Assembly (NCBI RefSeq): GCF_050314555.1
Contig: NZ_JBNPNH010000002.1
Coordinates: 248,001-312,000, forward strand
Length of the DNA stretch: 64,000 bases
Direction of reading: 5' to 3'
DNA from: Spyradosoma sp004558035
GTDB taxonomy: Bacteria; Verrucomicrobiota; Verrucomicrobiia; Opitutales; UBA953
Part shown: one piece after another, positions 8,485 through 17,111 of the stretch
How the letters are laid out: the number at the start of each line of letters is the position of its first letter
Numbering within the stretch: position 1 is the stretch's first letter
The notes under the pieces: generated by a model
The model's input: only the letters and a program-made list of their open reading frames with translations
What the model was told of the DNA's origin: nothing
Database searches by the model: none
Program-made: the position numbers and the translations under genes

Positions 8485-10896
8485 ATGAACACGACACAGA
8501 AGACACTCGAAGACGCGGGAACGGGCTTCCCGAAAAAAGACGCCGAGCCGCGCTTCCGCCTCCCGCGGCTGGGACGGGAGCTCGACGGAGACGCGATGCG
8601 CCTTTTCAAGGCCGCGGCGGCGCTCGTTCCCGCCGGCAGGGACGCGAAGCGGGAAGGCGGCGGCGCGGGAAAAATTTCGCAGGAGACGCTTTTCGCCGCG
8701 CTGGCACTCTTCATGCCGGACGTCGCGGAAAGCCTCTACGGGTTCCGCGTCGCGCGGCTGCCGAAGCGCCTCGTCGAGCGCGCCCGTGCGGTCCGCCTCC
8801 CCGCGAAGCTCCCGAACGGCGCCGCGAAGCTCCCGCCGCTCGAAGACGCGCTGATCGACCTCTTCGACGAAAACGAGCCGAACTCGCCCGGCGTGGAGAT
8901 CTTCGGCGCGCTTTCCGCGCACGCCGTCGCCTACGCCGTCGCCGCCGATCCGGAAGAAAGCGTGATGCGGATTCTGCGCATGAACGGCGTGCGGGATTTC
9001 GAGCTGTTTCGCGAAGATCTGCGGGACCGCTTCCTGTCCGAAGCGTACCGCGACGCGGCGACGCGGCTCGAGAACGCCGTCCGCACGGCGAAATTCGTGG
9101 AGGAGGCCCTGCTGCGCGAGCTGCCGAATCAGGCGCGCGCGATTCGGGAGATCTCGCTGCAGCTGCGCGATTTCTGGACGCGCCCGAAGGGCGACAACCG
9201 GCCGTTGAGCCTGATTCTCGTCGGCGAGCACGGCTGCGGCAAGAGCCGGCTGGCGGGCGCGCTGCAGCGGGCCTTCGTCGCGGCGCGCCTGCAGAAGCGC
9301 GTGCGCGCGGTGATCGACGGCGCGTCCTTCAACGACCGCGAAATGGGCGTCGTCTCGCTGCTGGGCTCCAACCCGAGCTACAAGAACGCGGAAGAAGGGC
9401 TGCTGCACCGCGTCTTCGCGGAATCGCCGCGCGGCTGCGTCGTCTTCGACAACCCGACGCTGGGGCACGCGTCGTTTCAGACCGTCATCAATTCCTTCGT
9501 CTGCGGGGACGCCTTCGACAAGTTTCTGGACCGCTCCGTGCGCGGCGGGAACGGCGTCTGCGTCTCGACGATTTCGCTTGAAGAATCCGCCTGCGCCTAC
9601 CTGCGCGAGAACGCGCGGTGCGGCGCGATCTCGCCGCTGCTGCTTTCGCGCGCGCTGAGTCCGGGCCTCGAAAAGAACGAAAATTCCGTCGAGTTCATTT
9701 TCCGGAACGCGCGGAAGATCGTGCTTCTGGACTCGATCTCGGAATCGGTGCTGCGGGAAATCGGCGCCCGGGAGATCGCCGCGCGCAAAAAGGAATTCGC
9801 CGCCTACGGCATCGCGCTGAGCTTTTCTTCGGAAGCCGATTTCGTCGAGCTGCACCTGCGTTCCGCGCCCGCGCTGCCGCGCGTCAAAGCCTTTCTGGAA
9901 GGCATGGCGGCGGATTTTTCGGGCATCTACGACGCGCTGGCTTCGGAGACGCGCGCGCGTTTCTCCGAATTCCGCGTCGAATGCGCTCCCGTTCCCGCGT
10001 ATCCCTACGACGAGAAACGGCGCGCCTCGCGCGGCGACCGCCTCGTCTGCGTCTCGCGCCCGGAGACCGCGGGAACGCGCTTCACGCTGCGCAAGACGGA
10101 AATCCGCTACGAACGCATCCGCGAGGGCGTCGAAAACGAATTCGCCTGCGTCGCCATGAAGCACACGGACTTCCGCGATCTCGTCGGGCTGGACGCCGCC
10201 GTCTCGGAGCTGCGCGACGCCATCGATTTCGTGAAGAACCCGAAGGCCTACGACGAGCTCGGCGTCCCGCGCCCGGAGACGACCTTCCTCTTCTACGGCC
10301 CGCCGGGAACGGGCAAGACGAGCCTCGCCATCGCCGCCGCGCGCGAGGCGGACCTGCCGCTCTACGTGGCGACGAGCCGGATTCTGCTCAGCCCGACGAA
10401 GATCCGCGAGCTCTTCGGACGCGCCAACAAGGCGGCGCCCGCCGTCGTCATTCTCGAGGAATTCAACACCGTCGGCAACGCGGCCTACGGCGGCGACGCC
10501 TGCGTGATCAATCAGCTCAACGCGGAACTCGACGGCGTCGAAAAGAAGAACTCGCTCATCGTCATCGCCTCGACGAACTACCCCGAACAGATCGATCCCG
10601 CCCTGCTCCGCGGCAAGCGCTTCAGCAAGAAGATCGAGGTGCCGCTGCCCGATTCCGCCTCGCGGGAAGAGATTTTCGAGCGGACGCTGCGCCGCTACGG
10701 AGTCGCGGCGACGCCGCACGCTCGCGAAGTCTTTCTCGAAAGCGCCGACGGGAAGAGCGCCGCGGACATCGTCTGCGACGTCGAGAACGCCGTATTCAAA
10801 TTCAAACGACACGAAACGCCGCTGGAAGAGACTTTCCGGAAGCTCGCCGACGCGCGGACCGGCGTCCGCCGCCTCGGATTCGTTTCCGGGCGCTGA
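8485..10896 (+). CDS. Double AAA+ ATPase: Clp-like module followed by FtsH-like module, no peptidase
   Basis: An 803-residue protein with two ATPase modules of different ancestry. After about 240 unassigned residues comes a Clp/HSP100-like module with Walker A GEHGCGKS (246-253). Where a Walker B D-E would be expected it reads VVFDNPT (D322, N323), so ATP hydrolysis by this module is doubtful. The second module resembles FtsH: FRDLVGLDAAVSELRDAIDF, Walker A GPPGTGKT (605-612), Walker B VVILEEFN (E658-E659), sensor ASTNYPEQID and arginine-finger region LLRGKRFSKKIEVPLPD. No transmembrane segment and no HEXXH protease domain is present, so this is not FtsH itself. The start has a GGAGA ribosome-binding site. 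It is followed after 24 bases by a 135-residue protein in an apparent operon. Substrate unknown. Confidence 0.75.
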   Translation: MNTTQKTLEDAGTGFPKKDAEPRFRLPRLGRELDGDAMRLFKAAAALVPAGRDAKREGGGAGKISQETLFAALALFMPDVAESLYGFRVARLPKRLVERARAVRLPAKLPNGAAKLPPLEDALIDLFDENEPNSPGVEIFGALSAHAVAYAVAADPEESVMRILRMNGVRDFELFREDLRDRFLSEAYRDAATRLENAVRTAKFVEEALLRELPNQARAIREISLQLRDFWTRPKGDNRPLSLILVGEHGCGKSRLAGALQRAFVAARLQKRVRAVIDGASFNDREMGVVSLLGSNPSYKNAEEGLLHRVFAESPRGCVVFDNPTLGHASFQTVINSFVCGDAFDKFLDRSVRGGNGVCVSTISLEESACAYLRENARCGAISPLLLSRALSPGLEKNENSVEFIFRNARKIVLLDSISESVLREIGAREIAARKKEFAAYGIALSFSSEADFVELHLRSAPALPRVKAFLEGMAADFSGIYDALASETRARFSEFRVECAPVPAYPYDEKRRASRGDRLVCVSRPETAGTRFTLRKTEIRYERIREGVENEFACVAMKHTDFRDLVGLDAAVSELRDAIDFVKNPKAYDELGVPRPETTFLFYGPPGTGKTSLAIAAAREADLPLYVATSRILLSPTKIRELFGRANKAAPAVVILEEFNTVGNAAYGGDACVINQLNAELDGVEKKNSLIVIASTNYPEQIDPALLRGKRFSKKIEVPLPDSASREEIFERTLRRYGVAATPHAREVFLESADGKSAADIVCDVENAVFKFKRHETPLEETFRKLADARTGVRRLGFVSGR

Positions 10897-10920
10897 CGAA
10901 AAACCCTCTCATTCCCCGCC

Positions 10921-11328
10921 ATGAACGACACCACGGAAAACGGAGCCCGGCGCGCGGCGCCGGCGGAAATCGAACCTTACGAAGACGAGGCGCCTTCGCC
11001 CGCGGCGACGCGGCGCAACGCGAGCAAGCTCTCGCTCGTCGACCGGCAGCTGACGATCTGCCTGGCGGACGAAGGCGTTTCGCGGAACGCTTTCCGCAAC
11101 GCGGTGCTGCTGGTCTCGGCGCGCGCGGCGGTGCTGCGCGTGAACCGCTCGCTCGCGTTTCTCTTCGAGCCGGACGATCCCGCGGTGCGCCGCGCGGCGA
11201 CGCGCCCGGGCACGGCGACCGTCTATTGCGAAAACTGGGAGACGCTCGGCGTTCCCGTGCGGCGGATCTGCGGCCTGCCGCGCGCGTGCGCTTCCGGCGA
11301 CGCGGAAGAAGATTTCGCGGAGGCGTGA
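10921..11328 (+). CDS. Hypothetical protein, probable partner of the AAA+ ATPase
   Basis: A 135-residue protein of no family I recognise. It has an acidic, Pro/Ala-rich first 35 residues, then a compact predicted helical core (LSLVDRQLTICLADEGVS, then RNAFRNAVLLVSARAAVL), and an acidic tail. There is no signal peptide or membrane segment. It lies 24 bases downstream of the AAA+ gene on the same strand and ends against a convergent gene, so co-transcription with the ATPase is likely and an adaptor or substrate role is conceivable (inference). A faint resemblance to RNA polymerase omega was considered and not accepted. Confidence 0.55.
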   Translation: MNDTTENGARRAAPAEIEPYEDEAPSPAATRRNASKLSLVDRQLTICLADEGVSRNAFRNAVLLVSARAAVLRVNRSLAFLFEPDDPAVRRAATRPGTATVYCENWETLGVPVRRICGLPRACASGDAEEDFAEA

Positions 11329-11338
11329 CGCGGCGCGC

Positions 11339-11356
11339 GCGTTCCCGCGGGAACGC
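11339..11356. terminator. Perfect 18-base palindrome between convergent genes
   Basis: GCGTTCCCGCGGGAACGC is perfectly self-complementary and sits exactly between the stop codons of two convergent genes (11328 and 11357). It consists of the window's iterated heptamer in inverted orientation. It may act as a short bidirectional terminator, although no T-run follows. Confidence 0.45.
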
Positions 11357-12790
11357 TCACGCCAGCGCGTGCAGATTCGCCATGGAGATGCCGGAGAGAA
11401 TCGCGCCCGTGATGCCGAGAAAGCCCTGGTCCGTGCCGCAGAGAAAAAGGTTTTCGTAGGGCGTTTCGCCCGAGCGCCGCTTGCGCGTCGCGCCGTAGAT
11501 CGCGCCGCCGAGCTTGCCCGTGAAGCGTTCGACCGTGAGCGGCGTGAACATGTCCGTCGCGAGCACGGCGCCGCGAAAACGTTCCGCGGGAACGGCGGGC
11601 AGATGCGCGAGCGCCGTTTCGCGGAGGCGCGCGAAGACGTCGCGCTTGGCGGCAGCGTAGGCTTCCGTGCCGTGCCCGAGCGCCTTCCACGCGGCGTGAT
11701 TCGCGAGACACGTCACGCGCAGGCAGCCTTCGCGCGGCGCGTTTTCGGGAACGCTCCACGCGTAGTTGTTCGGGATGCAGACGACGCCGGAGCGCGCGTC
11801 CGCAAGCGCGTCGGGCGCGCGGTAAAGGAAGCGCTCCGAATCGCAGAAGAAGATGATGGTCTCGCCCCAGCCGAAATCGCGCGCGGGATCGGCGTCGAGC
11901 TGCGTGATAGTTTCGCAGAAGGCGAGCCCGCCGACGTCGGCGGCGCCGAAATCCGCGGGAACGCCCTCGCAGAGGCGCATCGTCTCCGTCGCGCCGGCGG
12001 AGGAAAGAATCTTGTCCGCGGAAACGACGGAGCCGTCGTCGAGTTCCGCGGCGACGGCTCGCGTGCCGCGCGTGAGGATTTTCTTCACGCCGCACTTCAG
12101 GCGCAGCACGGCTCCGGACTCGCGCAGCTTGCGCGTCAGCGCGCGCGTGATTTGGCGCACGCCGACGTGCGGGCGCGCGAAGCCTTCGCGGAAGATGCTC
12201 CGCCACATGATCGCGAACTGCGGGAGCGCCATGTCGTCGGGCACGGAACTGCCGTAGAACGAAAGCGGAATGAAGAGCGTGTCGACGAGCGTCGGGTCGG
12301 AAATGAATTCGGCGACGCGCGCACGGGCGGAGGCGGCGTCGTCGGCGTCGAGCGCGGTTTCGTCGAAGGCAGCGAGAAAGGCGTCGAGGCGGCGGAAGCC
12401 GTCGATCTGCCGCGGGAACGCGCGCGCGATTTCGCTCTCGAAGAGCGCGAAGTCGTTGGAGAAGCGGATCGTGTTTCCGAAGGCCTGAATCGACGAGCCG
12501 ATCTGCGGGCAGAGATCGAGCTCCTCGCGGCGGATGCGCAGCTGGCGGAGGAGCTTCGTGAGCGGCGCGTTCTTCGTGCCCGCGGGAACGAAATTCGTCA
12601 TGGCGTGCAGCCCGACGTCGTATTTCCGCCCGCCGAGAAAGTAAAAGCCGTTCAGCCCGCCGACGGCGTTGTGGCGCTCGACGAGAAGCGTTTTTTTGCC
12701 GAAGTGGGCGAGACGGATCGCGGCGGCGAGGCCGCTCATGCCCGCGCCGACGACGAGCGCGTCGAAGTGCTGTCCGTCGAGACTTTCCAT
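11357..12790 (-). CDS. FAD-dependent oxidoreductase, phytoene desaturase/CrtISO-like
   Basis: A 477-residue flavoprotein. It has an N-terminal dinucleotide-binding motif (VVGAGMSGLAAAIRLAHFG, glycines from residue 16), then VERHNAVGGLNG as in the CrtI/carotene isomerase family, and a C-terminal FAD-contact segment NLFLCGTDQGFLGITGAILSG. Family members desaturate or isomerise polyenes or saturate isoprenoid chains; the substrate cannot be told from sequence, and no carotenoid genes are nearby. It starts 4 bases after the dgkA stop, so the two are co-transcribed, which suggests a membrane-lipid or isoprenoid role (inference). Confidence 0.75.
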   Translation of the reverse strand: MESLDGQHFDALVVGAGMSGLAAAIRLAHFGKKTLLVERHNAVGGLNGFYFLGGRKYDVGLHAMTNFVPAGTKNAPLTKLLRQLRIRREELDLCPQIGSSIQAFGNTIRFSNDFALFESEIARAFPRQIDGFRRLDAFLAAFDETALDADDAASARARVAEFISDPTLVDTLFIPLSFYGSSVPDDMALPQFAIMWRSIFREGFARPHVGVRQITRALTRKLRESGAVLRLKCGVKKILTRGTRAVAAELDDGSVVSADKILSSAGATETMRLCEGVPADFGAADVGGLAFCETITQLDADPARDFGWGETIIFFCDSERFLYRAPDALADARSGVVCIPNNYAWSVPENAPREGCLRVTCLANHAAWKALGHGTEAYAAAKRDVFARLRETALAHLPAVPAERFRGAVLATDMFTPLTVERFTGKLGGAIYGATRKRRSGETPYENLFLCGTDQGFLGITGAILSGISMANLHALA

Positions 12791-12794
12791 CGTC

Positions 12795-13244
12795 TCACTT
12801 CGCGAAGAACCCGCGGAGCGCGGCCGCCCAGGCGTCGAAATTGCCCGCGACGACGTTCTTGTGAATCACCGCGACCCAGACGAGAACGCCGACGAGCATC
12901 GCGCAGAAGACCGCGGCGGAGCCGAAATCCTTGGCGCGCTTGGCGAGCTCGCGGTAGTCGAGCGAAATATCGTCCACGACCGCCTCCACGGCGGAGTTGA
13001 GCATCTCGAAGCCGAGAATCAGCGGCATCGGCAGCAGCAGCAGCGCCTTGGAAAACACGTCCACGGGCAGCAGGCAGACGACGACGGCGAGCGGAACGAA
13101 GAGAAAAATCTCCTGGCGGCAGGCGTGTTCGTGGCGGAAGGCCGCGCGGAAACCGGCGCAGGTGTATCTGAAGGCGTTCCAGAGGCGCATGAGTCCGCCC
13201 TTGGATTTGCGGCTCAGCGCGAAATCTTTTTTTTCTTCGTTCAT
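12795..13244 (-). CDS. dgkA: Diacylglycerol kinase, prokaryotic DgkA type
   Basis: An integral membrane kinase phosphorylating diacylglycerol or undecaprenol. The 149 residues include the family core: FRYTCAGFRAAFRHEHACRQE, two hydrophobic segments, then EMLNSAVEAVVDDIS and ELAKRAKDFGSAAVF, followed by a third membrane helix. The N-terminus is about 25 residues longer than E. coli DgkA and charged. The first gene of a two-gene unit with the FAD oxidoreductase downstream. The diacylglycerol versus undecaprenol substrate cannot be resolved. Confidence 0.92.
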   Translation of the reverse strand: MNEEKKDFALSRKSKGGLMRLWNAFRYTCAGFRAAFRHEHACRQEIFLFVPLAVVVCLLPVDVFSKALLLLPMPLILGFEMLNSAVEAVVDDISLDYRELAKRAKDFGSAAVFCAMLVGVLVWVAVIHKNVVAGNFDAWAAALRGFFAK

Positions 13245-13302
13245 GAGTTTCGTTTCGGAAAAATGTCTGACGCGTAAGCGGCGGAAAAACGCGAAATCGC
13301 CG

Positions 13303-13334
13303 GCAAAAAAACGCCCCGTTGCGGGAACGGGGCG
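13303..13334 (-). terminator. Rho-independent terminator of the pseudopilin gene
   Basis: CGCCCCGTT (13312-13320) pairs with AACGGGGCG (13326-13334) around a 5-base loop. On the minus strand the stem is followed by seven T (13311-13305). It lies about 20 bases downstream of the pilin stop codon at 13356. The loop-side half of the stem contains the iterated GGGAACG word. Confidence 0.85.
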
Positions 13335-13355
13335 AAATCGCGCGCGGGAACGCGG

Positions 13356-13775
13356 TCAGTTCCCCGTCTCGCCGACGTAGGGCTGAGACTTGGTCAGCGC
13401 TCCTTTGTAGTTGAAGGTATAGACGCCGCCGACGGGGCTCGTGAGCTTGAAGCCCTTGTCGGTGTCGCGCTCGATCGTAAGCTTGCCACCCTCGATTTCG
13501 TAGCCGGGCTCGATGCGGTTGCCGTTGAGCATCTTGAACGCGTCGGGAGCGTCGATCCTGCCGGTCTTCGCGTCGTAGCCGATCGTGACTTCGTGCGAGA
13601 ACGTCTCGGCGAAATACGCCTGGGCGGCGATGCCGAGGCGGGCGCCGTCGTCCTGCATGACGGCCTGCGCGCGCGTCGCGCGATGCTGATTCACGAGCGG
13701 AACGGCGACCGCGCAGATGATTCCCGCCAGAACGACGACGATCAGAATTTCGATGAGGGTAAAACCTTTTTTCAT
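13356..13775 (-). CDS. Type II secretion / type IV pilus pseudopilin
   Basis: A 139-residue class III prepilin. The leader MKKG precedes FTLIEILIVVVLAGIICAVAV, so a prepilin peptidase (not in this window) would cut after Gly4 and methylate Phe. Glu5 of the mature form, needed for assembly, is present (E9). The C-terminal head has a beta-rich GGVYTFNYKG segment like PVC-group GspG/GspH-type minor pilins. It has its own strong promoter and terminator and stands alone, away from any secretion operon, so which machine it joins is unknown. Confidence 0.85.
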   Translation of the reverse strand: MKKGFTLIEILIVVVLAGIICAVAVPLVNQHRATRAQAVMQDDGARLGIAAQAYFAETFSHEVTIGYDAKTGRIDAPDAFKMLNGNRIEPGYEIEGGKLTIERDTDKGFKLTSPVGGVYTFNYKGALTKSQPYVGETGN

Positions 13776-13805
13776 GTGGACGATGGGTTCGAAAATTTTT
13801 TCTTA

Positions 13806-13834
13806 ATAATCTTTTCTGCGGCGCGCCTTGTCAA
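13806..13834 (-). promoter_or_regulatory. Sigma-70 promoter of the pseudopilin gene
   Basis: On the minus strand a perfect TTGACA (13829-13834) is followed after exactly 17 bases by GATTAT (13806-13811), matching TATAAT at four positions. The distance to ATG at 13775 gives a leader of about 25 bases containing AAGGTTTT-like sequence. This is one of the best conventional promoters in the window. Confidence 0.6.
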
Positions 13835-13990
13835 TTTAAACTTCGCGGTGCGCGAAGTTCTTACGGGGACGGGCAGCGTTCCCGCCGCGTTGCGGAAAGC
13901 CTTCCGAAGTCTCCCGCAAAGACGCCAAGACGCGAAGATTTTTTATCGGCGGGCACGCCGCGTCTCCGGAGGCGAAGCCCCGCGCGCGCG

Positions 13991-15136
13991 TCAGTTCACC
14001 TTGCGGCAGAGCCAGACCGCGTAGACGAACAGCAGGACGTTCGGCGCCCACGCCGCGACCACGGGCGGGAGCCAAAGCCCCGAGCCGAGCGCGTTGAAGA
14101 TGTTGGTGAGCAGAAAATACGCCGCGAAGAGCCCGATCGATTTCGAGACGCCCACCATCGGATTGGTGCGCACGCCCGCGACCGCGAACGGAATCGCGAT
14201 GCCGACGACGATCAGGCAGCAGAACGGGCTCGCCAGAATCGAATTGTAATACACGGAATACTCCGCGAGCTGCGCCTCGCTCGCGTTCCCGCCGCTCCGG
14301 TCGAGGAGCTCGCCGATTTCCGGCAGCGAAAGGTCGCCCGGCTTTTTCGACGCCAGCAGCATCAGGCGCGGATTTTCCGGATACGCTTCGGGCGTGAGCG
14401 TTCTGAGGGGCTTCGCGTTCCCGTCGGCGTCCGCGGGGGCGCCCGCCAGCTTGTCGAAGGTCTTTTGGCTCGACGGCGGGCCGCCGGCGGCGGGCTCGCG
14501 CCATTCCATCTCGCGCCCGTCGGCGAGCGTCCACGTTCCCGCGCTTTCGTCGTAAACGCCCGTCGCGGCGGCGATTTCGCGCTTCAGGCGGCTTTTCGCG
14601 TCGAACTCGTAGATGTTCACGTTGCGCGCCTCGCCCGTGGAGGACTTGAAATTGGAGATCAGCCAGATGCGGCGCGCGCCGACGTTGTTGTAGAAAATGA
14701 ACTCGCCGGATTTTCCGCTCTTGTCGTATTTCTGGACGATCCGCGTCGTGCGCTCCGTCGCGTAGGGGACGAAGGTCGCGTTCAGAAAAAGCATCAGCAG
14801 CGAGAGCGCCGCGCCCGCGACCCACAGCGAACGCGTGATGCGGAAGATGCCCAGCCCCGCCGCGCGCCACGCCGTCAGTTCCTGATTCTTGTGAAAGTGC
14901 CCGAGGATGAAGAGCAGCGAGACCAGCAGCGAAACGGGAATGACGACGGGCAGGAATCCGACGGTCGTCATGAAGAAGAACTCGACGACTTCGAGCGTCG
15001 GCACCTCCCACTGAAGCATGTCCTGCAGATCGTTGTAGATCGAGGAAATCAGCAGCATTCCCGCCATCGCGCAGAGCGCCATGAGGAAGATTTTCAGCCA
15101 TTCCTTGAGAATGTGTCGGTCGATGATGGGAATCAT
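13991..15136 (-). CDS. lptG: LptF/LptG-family permease (lipopolysaccharide export)
   Basis: A 381-residue inner-membrane subunit of the LptB2FG complex that extracts LPS and feeds it to the periplasmic bridge. It begins IIDRHILKEWLKIFLMALCAM as typical for the YjgP/YjgQ family, has one hydrophobic segment near residues 15-33 and two more to about residue 130, a large periplasmic beta-jellyroll region, and three C-terminal membrane segments (SILASPFCCLIVVGIAIPF and following). The call to LptG rather than LptF is by overall pattern and is less certain than the family. It indicates a true LPS outer membrane. Confidence 0.85.
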   Translation of the reverse strand: MIPIIDRHILKEWLKIFLMALCAMAGMLLISSIYNDLQDMLQWEVPTLEVVEFFFMTTVGFLPVVIPVSLLVSLLFILGHFHKNQELTAWRAAGLGIFRITRSLWVAGAALSLLMLFLNATFVPYATERTTRIVQKYDKSGKSGEFIFYNNVGARRIWLISNFKSSTGEARNVNIYEFDAKSRLKREIAAATGVYDESAGTWTLADGREMEWREPAAGGPPSSQKTFDKLAGAPADADGNAKPLRTLTPEAYPENPRLMLLASKKPGDLSLPEIGELLDRSGGNASEAQLAEYSVYYNSILASPFCCLIVVGIAIPFAVAGVRTNPMVGVSKSIGLFAAYFLLTNIFNALGSGLWLPPVVAAWAPNVLLFVYAVWLCRKVN

Positions 15137-15182
15137 TTTTCGGGAGAAAGCGGTTTTCGCGGGAACGCCGGAGCGGCGCGCG

Positions 15183-16964
15183 TCAGATGTTCTTCAGAAT
15201 TTCCTTGGCGCGTTTCCGCCGTTCTTCCTTTTCGCGTTCTTCGCGCTCCTTCTTCTGCTTTTCGATCGCGGCGGCGCGGTCGGCGGCCTCCTTCGCGGCG
15301 CGCGCGGCCTTTTCCTCCGCGTAGTCGGGGAAGTTTCTGGGCCAGCCCCTGCAGGGCGCCCATTCCGCGTAGCGCTTCGCCTTCACCTTGTTCTTCGCCT
15401 TGTCGGAAAGGTCGATCTTCCACTTGGTGAAGTAGAACGTGAGGTCCTTTTTCGTGGCGTCGCAGAGCGCCGTGTAGAACCAGTCCCAGCGGTCGCGGTT
15501 CGTCGCGCCGTCCTTGAAGGGATCTTCGTCGTGGTGGCGCAGCGCGACGTCGCGGAACGAGTTGTAGCCGAGCCCGCGCATCAGCTCGACGAAGAAATAC
15601 AGCTTCAGCCGCGCGTCCTCCTCTTCGTCAAAGCTCGTCTTGTTGCTGTTGCGCAGAAACGCCTGCGCGCTCGCCTTCATGTCCTCGGGCGCGATGGACG
15701 TGCCGTCCCACGCGCGCTCGTAGGCGACGCCGATGCCCTGCGTCTGGCTGATCGTCGAGAAGAGATTGACCGTCACCTCGGTGCAGCCGTCGAAGCGGAA
15801 CGGCGACCACTGGTGATTGTGCCCGATTTCGTGCCAGAGCCCCCAGCTGCCTTCCTTGACGAGCGAGCCGTTCTTGATGCAGTCGCCCCACGCCATGTAG
15901 CCCATGGCGGGATAGCCGGAATGCCCCCAGCCGACGGAAATCTGCACGTCGATCACGAAGCGCATCGGCGTTGCGACCTGGTTCGGATGCTTATCCCAGC
16001 CGATCAGCCAGTCCTGCACCGCCATGCCGCGCTGCAGATTCTTGCAGAGACGGCGCGGAATCTTGAGAATCCGCAGGTGCTCGATCGGCACCGTGAAGAT
16101 CAGCCGCGGCACCGCGATTTCGCCCCAAGGCGCCTTCGTCTCCGCGAGCTGCTTCTGCCATTCCTCGGTCTTGACGACGGCGATGTCCACGCCCGTCTTT
16201 TCGTCCTTCGCGCCGAGAATGTAGAGCGGCGAAGCGATCCCGCCGGAGATTTCGACCGTGACCGGCTTCTCCTTCGGGAACACGCCCTTGACGTCGAGAT
16301 AAATCAGCCCGCCGAACGGGTTGGCGAGTTCGACCTTCTTCTTTTCGTCCGCCTTGATGCGGATCGTGTTCGTCATGCGCGGCGGGCGCTTCAGCGTGTT
16401 TTCGTGATGCTTTTCGAGGTGGTCCTTCGTGAGCGAGTCCGAGTGGCAGCCGATGCGCAGATCCATGTCGAATTTGCGCTTTCCTTTGACGACGACGGAA
16501 ATCTTCTGCCCCGGCGGCGCGTAGAGCCCGAGGCTGTGCCAGCCGCCGATCGCGGGATCGATCTCGACCGTGCGCGTCAGCAGCTCGCACTCGCCGACGG
16601 GAACGCCCGGGAACGTCTCCGCGATCGGCGCCGCCTTCGTCTTCTTCGGATCGCCGCAGAGAATCTCGTCCATCCTGGCGATGAGCGCGTCGTTCTTCGC
16701 GACGTCCTTCCACGGCCTGTTCGGCAGCGGAAGATCCGCGAGCGCGGGATCCTTTTCCGCGGTCTCCCAGCTCCATTTGCCGATGACCTTGTCCTTCGCG
16801 CTCGGAATCTTGTCGCGCGACTTCGGCGAATAGACGTTGGTTTCGAGGGCTTCTTCCAGGGTGATTTCGCCTTTGTCTTTCCTCGGCGCGGCGAAAGCGC
16901 GGACCGCGTCCCCGCAGAACGCGGCGAAGACGAGCCCGGCGAAAATGGCGTGGAGTAATTTCAT
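15183..16964 (-). CDS. Secreted M60-family (enhancin-like) metallopeptidase
   Basis: A 593-residue protein starting at CAT 16962-16964 with a clear signal peptide (MKLLHAIFAGLVFAAFCGDAVRAFA). The gluzincin motif HEIGHNHQ (H378, E379, H382) is followed by a Glu-containing segment (DGCTEVTVNLFS), as in M60-like peptidases that act on mucin and other O-glycoproteins. A beta-sandwich region (about residues 120-270) containing APPGQKISVVVKG precedes the catalytic domain. The last 60 residues are a highly charged Lys/Glu/Arg helix, unusual for the family. Together with the sialidase at 56.1 kb it argues for degradation of host glycoproteins. Confidence 0.85.
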   Translation of the reverse strand: MKLLHAIFAGLVFAAFCGDAVRAFAAPRKDKGEITLEEALETNVYSPKSRDKIPSAKDKVIGKWSWETAEKDPALADLPLPNRPWKDVAKNDALIARMDEILCGDPKKTKAAPIAETFPGVPVGECELLTRTVEIDPAIGGWHSLGLYAPPGQKISVVVKGKRKFDMDLRIGCHSDSLTKDHLEKHHENTLKRPPRMTNTIRIKADEKKKVELANPFGGLIYLDVKGVFPKEKPVTVEISGGIASPLYILGAKDEKTGVDIAVVKTEEWQKQLAETKAPWGEIAVPRLIFTVPIEHLRILKIPRRLCKNLQRGMAVQDWLIGWDKHPNQVATPMRFVIDVQISVGWGHSGYPAMGYMAWGDCIKNGSLVKEGSWGLWHEIGHNHQWSPFRFDGCTEVTVNLFSTISQTQGIGVAYERAWDGTSIAPEDMKASAQAFLRNSNKTSFDEEEDARLKLYFFVELMRGLGYNSFRDVALRHHDEDPFKDGATNRDRWDWFYTALCDATKKDLTFYFTKWKIDLSDKAKNKVKAKRYAEWAPCRGWPRNFPDYAEEKAARAAKEAADRAAAIEKQKKEREEREKEERRKRAKEILKNI

Positions 16965-17111
16965 GCCTTCGGAAGATAACGGAACGCGCCCGATTTGACC
17001 ACGGAAAAACACGGGAATTTTCGATTTCCGCGCCGCGCTTTCAGGGCGCGGGCGTTCCCGCGCACTTGCGGCTTGCGGGCGGGGGCGGGAAAGCGTTTAC
17101 TCTCGCTCATC

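Noticed and set aside
6073..10812. A 1579-codon open frame on the minus strand
   Set aside because: It crosses two real genes (nadE and the AAA+ gene) in other frames, has extreme Arg/Ala/Gly composition and no domain. It is a by-product of GC-rich third positions. The same applies to the long minus frame over 52.2-54.5 kb upstream of the real glcD start, and to many Arg-rich frames elsewhere.
10921..11328. RNA polymerase omega subunit
   Set aside because: One helix (RNAFRNAVLLVSARAAVL) loosely recalls the omega N-x-F-x-L-V-x-x-A-x-x-R-A pattern, but the N-terminal context and remaining motifs do not fit.
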